Position numbers and translations under genes: made by a program | The notes under the pieces: model-generated | What the model was told of the DNA's origin: nothing | The model's database searches: none | Seen by the model: only the letters and a program-made list of their open reading frames with translations | Part shown: in pieces, positions 37,255 to 45,034 of the stretch | Position numbering within the stretch: the stretch's first letter is position 1 | Layout of the letters: the number at the start of each line of letters is the position of its first letter | Assembly (NCBI GenBank): GCA_964490005.1 | Contig: CAZBBB010000009.1 | Coordinates: 1-62,747, forward strand | Length of the DNA: 62,747 nt | Source: CAZBBB01 sp964490005 | Lineage (GTDB): Bacteria > Planctomycetota > B15-G4 | Direction: 5' to 3'

Positions 37255-37694
37255 CACCCGCCCCCCCCAGAGTGCCGTGAAACCGCAGCGGTCGCCTCGA
37301 CTTCGACGACCGCACCCGCCTCCACCAACGCCGCAACTTCCAACAAGCTCATTGCCGGATAGTGGCGGCCCATGACCCTCCGCCAGGCCGATGACAGTTC
37401 CGCTTGGCAGCCCAAGTACTCTCTTCGGCTGGTGCAGAACACCGTCATGCGAACGATGTCCTGCGCACCGCCCCCGGCAGCCACAACGACACGCACACAA
37501 TTCGCAAGCGCCTGCTCGAACTGCGCCACGAGTCCCTCTCCAGCGAGTTCGCCCGTGTCAGGCCGCCAGCCGATCTGGCCCGCCACGAACACCAAGTCGG
37601 CGTGCGCGCTGACCTTGACCCCGTTGGAGTAGCCCCGCGGAGGCCGCCAGCCATCAGGTTGAATCAACCGAGCGGTGGGGGTTTCCATGCGCAT
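37254..37694 (-). CDS. ridA: RidA/YjgF-family enamine/imine deaminase
   Basis: 146 residues (144 if the second ATG is used). Family pattern: GYSNGVKVSAHADLVFVAGQIGWRPDTGEL, FEQALANCVRVVVAAGG, DIVRMTVFCTSRREYLGC and YPAMSLLEVAALVEAGAVVEVEATA. The arginine of the active RidA subfamily (the R of ...NPPARSTV/E) is not obvious in its position; the tail reads RHYPAMSLLEV, so imine deaminase activity is not assured. It is coupled to argR, which suggests control by or a role in arginine or amino-acid metabolism. An AT-rich box overlaps its start. Confidence 0.85.
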   Translation of the reverse strand: MRMETPTARLIQPDGWRPPRGYSNGVKVSAHADLVFVAGQIGWRPDTGELAGEGLVAQFEQALANCVRVVVAAGGGAQDIVRMTVFCTSRREYLGCQAELSSAWRRVMGRHYPAMSLLEVAALVEAGAVVEVEATAAVSRHSGGGG

Positions 37695-37706
37695 AAATAA
37701 TACACA
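37688..37706 (-). promoter_or_regulatory. AT-rich imperfect palindrome over the ridA start: candidate promoter/operator
   Basis: TGTGTATTATTTATGCGCA on the minus strand is an imperfect palindrome with an A/T core in a GC-rich setting. TATTAT (37701-37696) is a 5-of-6 -10 box, exactly 7 bases before the second ATG (37688). It could bind ArgR (autoregulation), but the match to the E. coli ARG box is weak. Confidence 0.4.
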
Positions 37707-37836
37707 TCCCGAGCAGGCCGCGCCACGAGACGCTGTTCGCGCCGCGAGGACACCTCAAAGCGAGGGCGGATCCGCCTGACGTGGCGCGCGATGCGATGGG
37801 CGTCGCCCGAGCTCGAGCGACGTCGTGTGCCCGCGG

Positions 37837-39678
37837 CTACAAGCCCAAACCAACTCCGCAGGCGGAGAACTGCCCGGTCACCGGGTCCTGATCGATGGCG
37901 ACGACCCACGTCGTGACACCCTGCTCGCGCAGCCGGCGTACCGCATCCTGATGCGCCTGGTTCGCGGTGCCGAAGCCCTTCACGAGAGTGAAGGCACTCT
38001 TGTAGTGGGTCACATCCGCGAAACCTGTGCCATTGCTATCGCCATGCTCGATCAGCAGCGCGGCCTGCAAGTCGCCGACGGCCGATCCGACGGCCTGGGG
38101 CGGCGTCACGAGATTCCCGACATGTACGGAAGTATCGACCGCAAACGCCTTGATCTTCGAAGACGGCGCAAAGCTCCATCGGAACTCGTCCGCTCCAACT
38201 CCGAACAGGTCGAGGTCCAGCACTCGCGTGTAGCGCAGGCCGGTCACCTGTTGCTCGGTAGCCATTTGCAGCGCAATGTCTCCGCGGATCACGAGCGCAC
38301 CGACAGAGATCTCGTACTCATGGGCCACGGCCACGCCGCGCACCCGGTCGCTCGGGTCGGCTGCAGCAACGACGCCCGACGCGAGTGCATACCCGCGCCG
38401 GTTCAGACCGAAGCTGTCAGTGAACGGTCCGATCTCGAAGGCCAAGGGCACGAACGGGTTCAGGAAGCCAGGATCTGTCAATTGGTCCCCAGCGCCTCCG
38501 TAGACGTGGGAGATACCGGCTGGCCGACCAGGCGGCCCCATGTCGAATTCGACGGCCCAACCGTCGGCGGCGACTCCGGAGCCAAAGAGCACATCCTGGC
38601 CACCGATCTCCCGGTAGCCGACAAAGTCCTCGATAAGCGTGCCATCGATGCTCACGCCGGCCATCCGGTCGAGCTGGTTCCAGAGGTACTGGCCCAGCTC
38701 AAGCTCAACGGAGAGCGAGTAGCTTCCGGTCGTCAGACCCTCATCACCGGAGAAATCCAAGTCCGTGTCCGGGGCACTCTCGATCGCAAGGGCGTACGGC
38801 CCGGCCTTCTCGATCGGAACACTCAAGCTCGACAATCCCCCGGTACCCGAATCGTCATCCCAGGCCAGCAGTTGTGCCGTCGACTTGTCAAAGAGCCCCA
38901 TGAGAGTGTCCGGCACGGGCAGGCCCGAGACGCCCTCAAGAGTGGCTGCATGCAAGACGTTGAGCGCGTTCGAGTCGAAAGAGAAGAAGTCCACGTCGTT
39001 GTCGGTCAGTGTCAACCCGGAGATCAGGAGCGGGTTCCCGGTAACCAGCGTCGGGAGCGGCAATCCGGTGATGGGACTCGCCGTCGCAAGCGTATCGTTG
39101 TCCTCGAACCCGTCATCCCCGACCGACTGGCCAAGCTGCTGTTTGTCAGACGGCGCCGCCTGCCCAAGCGCCCCATTAGCGGCCGCCCCTGCGCGCGAAC
39201 CGGACTTGCGCTCCAGGATGGCCGCCTCCATCAACGAGAGCGGGATGGGATCAAATTCTCCCCCGCCACTCACACCTTGGTCGAGCATGCCCGTGACGGG
39301 CGACACGACTCCCCACTGCAGAGATCTGGCATCCTTCCGCAGCTTGTAGACACCCAGCAACGCCGTTGGTCTGCGAGCGATCATCACGAGAACGTCGTCG
39401 CCCACCATGGCCGTCGATCGTCCGTCGACGGTGAGGTTGAGTGTTCGCGTGGTCAAATGACCGAAGACCACGTGGTCGAGTGCCAATCCGATGCTCGTGC
39501 TCGGAGGCGCATCCACCACTTGGACCGACGCGATGCGACCGACTGCGATCAAGTCCGCCGCTTCAACCTGTTCCCCGGTGGTCGTGCCTGCGAAGAAGCT
39601 CAGGAACCCGGCAGGAAGTGCCAGGCAGAAAATGACGGCGAGAACACCCCAGGAGAGAGGTCGGGAAGAGTTCTTCAT
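37837..39678 (-). CDS. large secreted protein with PPC-like domain
   Basis: 613 residues. Signal peptide after MKNSSRPLSWGVLAVIFCLALPAGFLSFFAG, by the ATG at 39678. Residues about 170-310 contain a bacterial pre-peptidase C-terminal (PPC) pattern: DDGFEDNDTLATASPI, DNDVDFFSFDS, LLAWDDDSGTGGLSSLSVPIEKAGPYALAIES and GSYSLSVEL. The remainder is beta-rich, ending VVAIDQDPVTGQFSACGVGLGL. No protease or other catalytic motif is visible, so I assign no function. It is divergent from the ligase gene across 278 bases. Confidence 0.7.
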   Translation of the reverse strand: MKNSSRPLSWGVLAVIFCLALPAGFLSFFAGTTTGEQVEAADLIAVGRIASVQVVDAPPSTSIGLALDHVVFGHLTTRTLNLTVDGRSTAMVGDDVLVMIARRPTALLGVYKLRKDARSLQWGVVSPVTGMLDQGVSGGGEFDPIPLSLMEAAILERKSGSRAGAAANGALGQAAPSDKQQLGQSVGDDGFEDNDTLATASPITGLPLPTLVTGNPLLISGLTLTDNDVDFFSFDSNALNVLHAATLEGVSGLPVPDTLMGLFDKSTAQLLAWDDDSGTGGLSSLSVPIEKAGPYALAIESAPDTDLDFSGDEGLTTGSYSLSVELELGQYLWNQLDRMAGVSIDGTLIEDFVGYREIGGQDVLFGSGVAADGWAVEFDMGPPGRPAGISHVYGGAGDQLTDPGFLNPFVPLAFEIGPFTDSFGLNRRGYALASGVVAAADPSDRVRGVAVAHEYEISVGALVIRGDIALQMATEQQVTGLRYTRVLDLDLFGVGADEFRWSFAPSSKIKAFAVDTSVHVGNLVTPPQAVGSAVGDLQAALLIEHGDSNGTGFADVTHYKSAFTLVKGFGTANQAHQDAVRRLREQGVTTWVVAIDQDPVTGQFSACGVGLGL

Positions 39679-39956
39679 GCCGGGAGCTTTCCTTGGTTCA
39701 GGTCTTCGGACGTCTCGGACAACATCATGAGGTGGGGGCGCTCGAATTCGGGGGACGAGCGAGGGAATGACGCCGCGTGGAGGCGAGAATACCCGCGGAA
39801 CATGAAGCGGTCTAGATGGATCATCGCACCTTCGCGCCTCCAGCTCCGAGCGTCCTTGCGTTTCCCGTCGATCACGACGCCCGCGCCGGTCGCCGGTTAC
39901 GGGTGCGCTTGAAAACAGCCGCCGAGGCGCCCGGGGACGGTCGAGCCGCGTCAGCG

Positions 39957-41726
39957 ATGACACCATCGTGGCCGGATTCCGTGTCCGGGCTTGGGATCGC
40001 CGTCCTTCTCGCCTTCGTCGGGATTGTTGCGGCCGCTCCGGACGAGGCTGTTCTGCGCCAGAAGCTGTTCTGGTCAAGAATCGCCGCAGCCACAGCATTC
40101 CTTATGGCGCTATTATCATGTCATGTTAAAAGAACTATAGTATATAGAAGCATGTCATTCATTCTGATGACTTGCGCGTTGGCGTTGTACTGTTTGTTGC
40201 ACTATAGTTATTTTAATGGCATTATAAGTTACTATCTTTTTGTGCATGAAGTTCTCCGCCTGGCCACGATTCCCGCGGTCGCCTGGGCAGCCAGCTACTT
40301 GGCCGACAGTTCCACGCGACGAAGCACGCTTGTGGCCGTGCTCGCACTCGGCGTTCTTGGAGTCTCCGCACATGCATTGGCCCAGCACCTCTCAGGAGTG
40401 CTTGGCTTGCCATTGGCTCGAATGCCGCGGGCCGCGGCGACGTTCGGGAACCCGCTGTTCCTTGCCGCATTCCTGGTGGCGTCCCTTCCGGTCTGTGCAA
40501 GCGTCGCGCTCGCCGGGACCCGCCGGCTGCGATGGCTCGCGGCCTGCGCGACCGGGCTCGGATTGCCGGCGTTGCTTGCAACCGGCAGTCGCGCGGCGTG
40601 GGTTGCCGCCGCAGCCGCCGCCCTCGTCGCCACGCTGCTCGCGACGCGATCCAGCGCACGGAGGTGGATCGGCATCGCTGCGGTCCTCGCCCTCGGGGCG
40701 GGCGTCCTCATCCTCTACCCGGACGTCGTGGCGCGCCCACAGGCGCACACATTGATTTGGCGAGACACGTTGCGGTTGATCGCTGAGAACCCCTGGGGAG
40801 TCGGCGCGGGTCAGTTCTTGGCGAGGTTCCCCGCGTATGCGTCGCCTGAGTTGCTCGCGTTCTACCCGAGCGATCAGTTCATCGTGAACGACGCGCACTC
40901 TGAAGCCATGCAACTCTTGGCGGAGTTGGGCTGGCCGGGCCTGCTGCTTGCGGCTGGAGCGCTTCTGGCTCTCTCACGAGCGGTTCTGCGTGCGATTCGG
41001 AATGCGGCGCTGCCGGTGCAGGAGCGCCCGATCCTTGTCGGAGTCGCGTCCGGCCTGGCGGGAGTCGCAGTCCAGTCTCTCGGGTCTCCTGACCTGCGAT
41101 TTCAGGTCTCAACGCTCTACGCCTCGATGCTCGCCGGGCTGGCCCTCTCCTTCTCTCCGGCGCGCGAGCGGACGATCCCCGGGGGCCGATGGGGCTCCTT
41201 CGGCTTCGCGGGAGCAATCTTGGTCGCGGCCACCCTCATCACACAAAGCGCCCTCGAGCAGTTCAGGTGGCACTCGGACCTCCACCTCTCGGTCGCAGCA
41301 AACGACGTTCGTCCCGATGCCAGCGTCATCGAGAACTCCATTCCCGAATTGAGGTCGGAGGTCGCGCTCAACCCGGGATCCGCGATCGCGCACTACCGAC
41401 TTGGCGTCGGCCTTGCCGCCCTGAGTCGATTCCAAGAGGCAATCGCGCACCTTGAACGGGCCGCGCTGCTCGCACCCGGCGACCTTTCCACGCTGCGTGC
41501 GTTGGCGTTCGCGGCAGCCCTCGGGCAGGACTTCGCTGCCGCCCGAGTTCACGCATCGAGCGTTCTCGACCGCGCACCTGCGGACACCGAAACCCGCTAC
41601 CTGCTCGCATACTCCAGCTGGGCGCTCGGAGACCTCCCACGCGCCATCACGGAGCTGGAGCGCGTCCTCCGGGACCAACCCGATCACGATCGTGCGCGAA
41701 TGCTGCACCTGCGGCTCACGGAATGA
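39957..41726 (+). CDS. O-antigen ligase/polymerase (Wzy/WaaL-type) with TPR tail
   Basis: 589 residues. About eleven hydrophobic helices are followed by a Wzy_C/WaaL-type periplasmic loop: ENPWGVGAGQFLARFPAYASPELL...NDAHSEAMQLLAELGWPGLLL. A C-terminal part (about 470-589) has TPR-like repeats: PGSAIAHYRLGVGLAALSRFQEAIAHLERAALLAPGD. Such proteins transfer or polymerise lipid-linked glycans. ATG 39957 was chosen; an upstream ATG at 39816 is in frame, and neither has a clear ribosome site. Codons of residues about 49-98 are strikingly AT-rich. It overlaps the HAD gene (ATGA). Confidence 0.8.
   Translation: MTPSWPDSVSGLGIAVLLAFVGIVAAAPDEAVLRQKLFWSRIAAATAFLMALLSCHVKRTIVYRSMSFILMTCALALYCLLHYSYFNGIISYYLFVHEVLRLATIPAVAWAASYLADSSTRRSTLVAVLALGVLGVSAHALAQHLSGVLGLPLARMPRAAATFGNPLFLAAFLVASLPVCASVALAGTRRLRWLAACATGLGLPALLATGSRAAWVAAAAAALVATLLATRSSARRWIGIAAVLALGAGVLILYPDVVARPQAHTLIWRDTLRLIAENPWGVGAGQFLARFPAYASPELLAFYPSDQFIVNDAHSEAMQLLAELGWPGLLLAAGALLALSRAVLRAIRNAALPVQERPILVGVASGLAGVAVQSLGSPDLRFQVSTLYASMLAGLALSFSPARERTIPGGRWGSFGFAGAILVAATLITQSALEQFRWHSDLHLSVAANDVRPDASVIENSIPELRSEVALNPGSAIAHYRLGVGLAALSRFQEAIAHLERAALLAPGDLSTLRALAFAAALGQDFAAARVHASSVLDRAPADTETRYLLAYSSWALGDLPRAITELERVLRDQPDHDRARMLHLRLTE
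40101..40250. other. 150-base AT-rich island within the ligase gene
   Basis: By my count 50 of 150 bases are G or C, against well over 60% on both sides. The stretch remains in frame and encodes three membrane helices but uses rare codons for this genome (TTA, ATA, AGA, AAA, TAT). Either a recombined foreign fragment or a conserved regulatory element within the coding region. Confidence 0.7.
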
Positions 41727-42448
41727 GGCCTCGGGCCGTCTTCCTCGACGCCGGAGGCACGCTCTTCTCCGAGCGAGTTTCCCGAGACGAAATGTACCGG
41801 CGGGCCATCGCCGATCGCGGCCACGTCGTGGGCGCTGGACTCGTGAGACACGCCCGGGCTCTTGTCGATGCGGGCATGCCCGAGACCGTGTCAGGCCGCA
41901 TTCGCTACTCCGACGTGTGGTTCAACGAGTACGTCCGCCGCGTACTCGTCGCCTTGCGCATCGAAGCCGACGCAGAGGACCTGCGCGTCGACCTCGCACG
42001 TCGGTTCCGGGAGGCCGCCGCCTTCGCCGTGCATCCGGATGTCGAGCTCGCGCTCACTCGACTGCAGACCGCGGGACTGCGCCTTGCCGTCGTGAGCAAC
42101 TGGAGCGTGCAGCTGACGGGCCTCCTCGAGGAGTTGGGCCTCGCGCGCTGGTTCGATGCGATCGTGGCCTCCGAGGCGGTCGAATCCAGCAAGCCGGCGC
42201 CGCGAATCTTTCGCGAAGCGCTCGGCCGGGTCGATGTGTCTGCCGACGAGGCCGTGCATGTCGGCGACCACCTCCTCAACGACGTGGAAGGTGCGGCGGC
42301 CGCCGGCCTCACCGGCATTCTCCTGGACCGCGCCGGCACGCGACCGAGGAGCCCCGGGGTCGTCCACTCCCTGCTCGAATTGCCGGAACGGCTAGGTCTG
42401 CCGCACGACGGACGCCACCGCGGACCGGCGCCCCGGGCACGGCGCTGA
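41723..42448 (+). CDS. HAD-superfamily phosphatase
   Basis: 241 residues. HAD motif I is FLDAGGTLF, in which the second aspartate of DxDGT is Gly (DAGGT), as in some HAD-like hydrolases; motif II is VVSNWS; motif III/IV are SSKPAPRIF and HVGDHLLNDVEGAAAAG. The cap domain lies between I and II. Substrate unknown. The ATG overlaps the TPR-ligase stop. Its stop codon lies within a 13-bp hairpin. Confidence 0.85.
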   Translation: MRPRAVFLDAGGTLFSERVSRDEMYRRAIADRGHVVGAGLVRHARALVDAGMPETVSGRIRYSDVWFNEYVRRVLVALRIEADAEDLRVDLARRFREAAAFAVHPDVELALTRLQTAGLRLAVVSNWSVQLTGLLEELGLARWFDAIVASEAVESSKPAPRIFREALGRVDVSADEAVHVGDHLLNDVEGAAAAGLTGILLDRAGTRPRSPGVVHSLLELPERLGLPHDGRHRGPAPRARR

Positions 42449-42473
42449 GACCGTCGACGCACGGTCTCAGCGC
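42442..42473 (+). terminator. perfect 13-bp hairpin over the HAD stop codon
   Basis: GCGCTGAGACCGT and ACGGTCTCAGCGC form a perfect stem with the loop CGACGC. The TGA of the HAD gene is inside the left arm. No T-tract. Likely transcription or mRNA 3'-end signal of the ligase-HAD unit. Confidence 0.6.
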
Positions 42474-42528
42474 GGTCGCCGCGGGTCGCTCGACGCAGTC
42501 CCCTTACCGGACGACGGTCGGCGAAGTC

Positions 42529-42534
42529 TAGAAT
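42529..42534 (+). promoter_or_regulatory. -10-like TAGAAT seven bases before an in-frame GTG: leaderless candidate
   Basis: TAGAAT (5 of 6) lies in a GC-rich gap. The GTG at 42542, in frame with the nitrilase, is exactly 7 bases downstream, where transcription would begin. No Shine-Dalgarno is present. Confidence 0.4.
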
Positions 42535-42535
42535 C

Positions 42536-43426
42536 GTGTGGGTGCGCGCCCCCCTGACCGTTTCTCTCGTTCAGTGCGACTCCGTGCTCGGCGACGTCGA
42601 TCGAAACCTCGAAGCGCACCTGCAGGCTGTCGAGCACGCGCGCGCCGCGCGCGCGGACATCGTCGTCTTTCCCGAACTCTCGCTGTGCGGCTACGGGCTG
42701 CGCGATCTCACGAGCGACGTCTCCCTCAAGGAGGGCGACCCTCGTCTGGCCAGACTCGCGTCGGCAAGCGCCTCGATCGACATCGTCGTCGGGTACATCG
42801 AGGAGAGCTCCGAGCACGCGCTCTACAACGTCGCCGCCTACTTCTCGAACGGCACGCTCAAGCACGTCCACCGCAAGGTCTACCCCGTCAACTACGGCAT
42901 GTTCGAAGAGCGTCGGTATTGGGCCGCGGGCGACAAGGTCGCCGCGTTCGACACCGCGCGCGCCCGCCTCGGCATGCTGGTCTGCGAGGACCTCTGGCAT
43001 CCGTCGACGAGCTACCTGCTCTTCGCGGATCGCGCGGACGTCATCGTGACGATCTCCGCCTCGCCCGCGCGCGGCATCTCGCGGCGCACCGCGGGCGAGA
43101 CCGGATCGGACGCCCCCGCGCCGGGCTCGACGCACACGTGGGACGCGCTCCTGCGCCACCAGAGCATGGCCTTCAACGTATGGTCGGTGTACGTGAACCG
43201 CGTGGGCGTCGAGGACGGCACCTCCTTCTCCGGCAACAGCCGCGTGCTCTCCCCCGACGGGGAGGCCGTGGTGCGCCTCGGTCTCGAAGAGGCCCAGGTG
43301 CACGTCGTTCTCGAACCCGGGCCGCTTCGACGGCGGCGCGCCGAGTCCCCGATGCTGCGGGACGAACGTCTCGACGTGACGCTCGGCAATCTCGACCGCA
43401 TCGCGCGAGAGCGCTTTGGGCATTGA
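42536..43426 (+). CDS. nitrilase-family glutaminase, paired with NAD synthetase
   Basis: 296 residues (294 from GTG 42542). Carbon-nitrogen hydrolase with catalytic triad Glu47 in VFPELSLCGYGLRDL, Lys114 in HRKVYPVNYGMFEE and Cys150 in MLVCEDLWHPS. CGYxxRDL and the overlap with nadE identify it as the glutaminase half of glutamine-dependent NAD synthetase. In most bacteria this is the N-terminal domain of one fused protein of about 550-680 residues; here it is a separate gene that overlaps nadE by 11 bases. It hydrolyses glutamine to give ammonia to NadE. Confidence 0.85.
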   Translation: MWVRAPLTVSLVQCDSVLGDVDRNLEAHLQAVEHARAARADIVVFPELSLCGYGLRDLTSDVSLKEGDPRLARLASASASIDIVVGYIEESSEHALYNVAAYFSNGTLKHVHRKVYPVNYGMFEERRYWAAGDKVAAFDTARARLGMLVCEDLWHPSTSYLLFADRADVIVTISASPARGISRRTAGETGSDAPAPGSTHTWDALLRHQSMAFNVWSVYVNRVGVEDGTSFSGNSRVLSPDGEAVVRLGLEEAQVHVVLEPGPLRRRRAESPMLRDERLDVTLGNLDRIARERFGH

Positions 43427-44228
43427 CTCCGAACTCGTCGAACGGCTGCTCGTGCGCTTCTTGCGCGACGCCGTCGCGAGCGCCTCTCTCGAACGCGGCG
43501 TTCTCGGCCTGTCAGGCGGCATCGATTCGGCCGTCGCCGCCGCACTCGCCGCACGCGCCCTCGGCCCGGACAAGGTCCTTGCCGTCGCCATGCCCTACCG
43601 CCAATCGAGCGCGGATTCGATCTCGGACGCACGTCTCGTCGCCGAGCAGCTCCGCATCCGGCTCGACGTCTCGGACATCACGCCCCAGATCGACGCCTAC
43701 TTCGCCGCCCACCCCGACGCCACCCCCTTGCGGCGCGGCAACAAGATGGCGCGCGAGCGCATGTCGATCCTGTTCGACCGCTCGGCTGCCTTCCGCGCGC
43801 TCGTCATCGGCACGAGCAACAAGACGGAACTGCTCCTCGGCTACGGCACGCTCTTCGGCGACATGGCATCCGCCATCAATCCGATCGGCGACCTCTACAA
43901 GACCCAGATCTTCGAATTGGCCCGCCACCTCGGCCTGCCGCGCAGCGTCCTCGAGAAGGCCCCTTCCGCCGACCTCTGGGCGGGTCAGACCGACGAGCAG
44001 GAAATGGGCTTCACGTACGCGGACGTCGATCGCCTGCTCGGCGATCTGGTCGAGCGGCGCTGCAACGAAGACGAGTTGCGCGTCGCCGGGCACGACCCCG
44101 TGCTCGTGAAGCGCGTGCGCGCGATGATCGCGCACAGCCAGTTCAAGCGGCGCATGCCGCTCATCGCCAAGCTCACCGACAGGACGATCAACGCGGACTT
44201 CCGCTACCCGAGGGACTGGGGCACATGA
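43416..44228 (+). CDS. nadE: NAD(+) synthetase, synthetase subunit
   Basis: Adenylates and amidates nicotinic acid adenine dinucleotide. 270 residues from a TTG start at 43416, which overlaps the nitrilase gene by 11 bases. The ATP PP-loop is LSGGIDS (32-38); family motifs ALVIGTSNKTELLLGYGTLFGDMASAINPIGDLYKTQIFELARHLGLP and DLWAGQTDEQEMGFTY-type follow. It matches the short, ammonia-accepting form, but the adjacent glutaminase suggests a two-protein glutamine-dependent enzyme. The stop overlaps the next start (ATGA). Confidence 0.94.
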   Translation: MGIDSELVERLLVRFLRDAVASASLERGVLGLSGGIDSAVAAALAARALGPDKVLAVAMPYRQSSADSISDARLVAEQLRIRLDVSDITPQIDAYFAAHPDATPLRRGNKMARERMSILFDRSAAFRALVIGTSNKTELLLGYGTLFGDMASAINPIGDLYKTQIFELARHLGLPRSVLEKAPSADLWAGQTDEQEMGFTYADVDRLLGDLVERRCNEDELRVAGHDPVLVKRVRAMIAHSQFKRRMPLIAKLTDRTINADFRYPRDWGT

Positions 44229-44860
44229 AGAAGTCGAAGAGCCGAGGTCGCAAGACGATGCGCGCGACGAAGCCCGCCGCGAAGCCGCCCGGCCGGGCCA
44301 AGGCCGCTCGCGCGGCCAAGCCGTCCGAGGCGCCGTCGAAGCCGGCCACCCGCGCGGGCAAGCCCGCATCCAAGGCCGCGTCGCGCTCGGTCGCGCAGGT
44401 CGCCCCGCCGGCTCCCGCGAGCCGGCAGCGCGTCGCGGCCGGCGCGCGCGAATTGCGCGCCAAGACGAAGCAGCGCGAGCGCGCCGACGCCGCCGCCGCT
44501 CGCCGAGAGGCCCTGCTCCTCAAGCGCCTGCGCCCGTTCTGCGAGCGCCTGCCCGAGACGACCGAGGTCCTGTCGCACGGCCACCCCACGTTCCGGGTCC
44601 ACGGCAAGACCTTCGCGATCGTCGAGACCCATCAGGGCATCCCGAGCCTCGCGATCATCGCCAGCTTCGAGCTCCACCAGGCACTGCTGCGCGACGACCG
44701 CTTCTATCGCACGCCGTACGTCGGAAAGCACGGCTGGGTGTCGCACAAGCTCGACGGCCGCCTCGACTGGAAGCTCATCGAAGAACTCGTCATGCACAGC
44801 TTCCGCCAGGTGGCGCCGGCCGCCGTGGTCGAACGCCTCGACCACGAGCATCCGGCCTGA
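44225..44860 (+). CDS. MmcQ/YjbR-family protein with basic N-terminal tail
   Basis: 211 residues. The C-terminal half (about 90-205) is an MmcQ/YjbR (DUF419) domain: LPETTEVLSHGHPTFRVHGKTFAIVETHQG, DDRFYRTPYVGKHGWVSHKLDG and DWKLIEELVMHSFRQVAP. The fold is a CyaY-like or DNA-binding-like small domain with unclear function. Residues 1-75 are Lys/Ala/Pro-rich with AKP repeats, like a histone-H1-type tail that would bind nucleic acid. Coupled to nadE (ATGA). Confidence 0.8.
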   Translation: MKKSKSRGRKTMRATKPAAKPPGRAKAARAAKPSEAPSKPATRAGKPASKAASRSVAQVAPPAPASRQRVAAGARELRAKTKQRERADAAAARREALLLKRLRPFCERLPETTEVLSHGHPTFRVHGKTFAIVETHQGIPSLAIIASFELHQALLRDDRFYRTPYVGKHGWVSHKLDGRLDWKLIEELVMHSFRQVAPAAVVERLDHEHPA

Positions 44861-44890
44861 GGCCCGAAGAGCTCGCGTTCGCCCCGGGCA

Positions 44891-44967
44891 TGGTGGGCCC
44901 TCCAGGGTTCGAACCTGGGACCAACGGATTATGAGTCCGCTGCTCTGACCACCTGAGCTAAGGGCCC
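44891..44967 (-). tRNA. tRNA with CAU anticodon, probably tRNA-Ile2 (lysidine-modified), otherwise elongator Met
   Basis: A complete 77-base cloverleaf with encoded CCA. The acceptor stem GGGCCCT/AGGGCCC is a perfect 7 bp, D arm GCTC/GAGC, anticodon stem GCGGA/TCCGT with loop CTCATAA, and T arm CCAGG-TTCGAAC-CCTGG. The paired G1-C72 excludes initiator Met. The TAGCTCAG...TTGGTC pattern is closer to tRNA-Ile2, which needs TilS to read AUA, than to elongator Met, but I am not certain. It lies between mmcQ and the SGNH gene. Confidence 0.9.
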
Positions 44968-45034
44968 GACGCAGTCGCGGGGCGTGACGTTACTACAACG
45001 CTTCGCCCGGAGGCACGGGGCCGGCCGCTGCGCC

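Noticed and set aside
37686..37710. Canonical ARG box
   Set aside because: Only about nine of 14 core positions fit and the second half-site is poor; kept only as a candidate operator.
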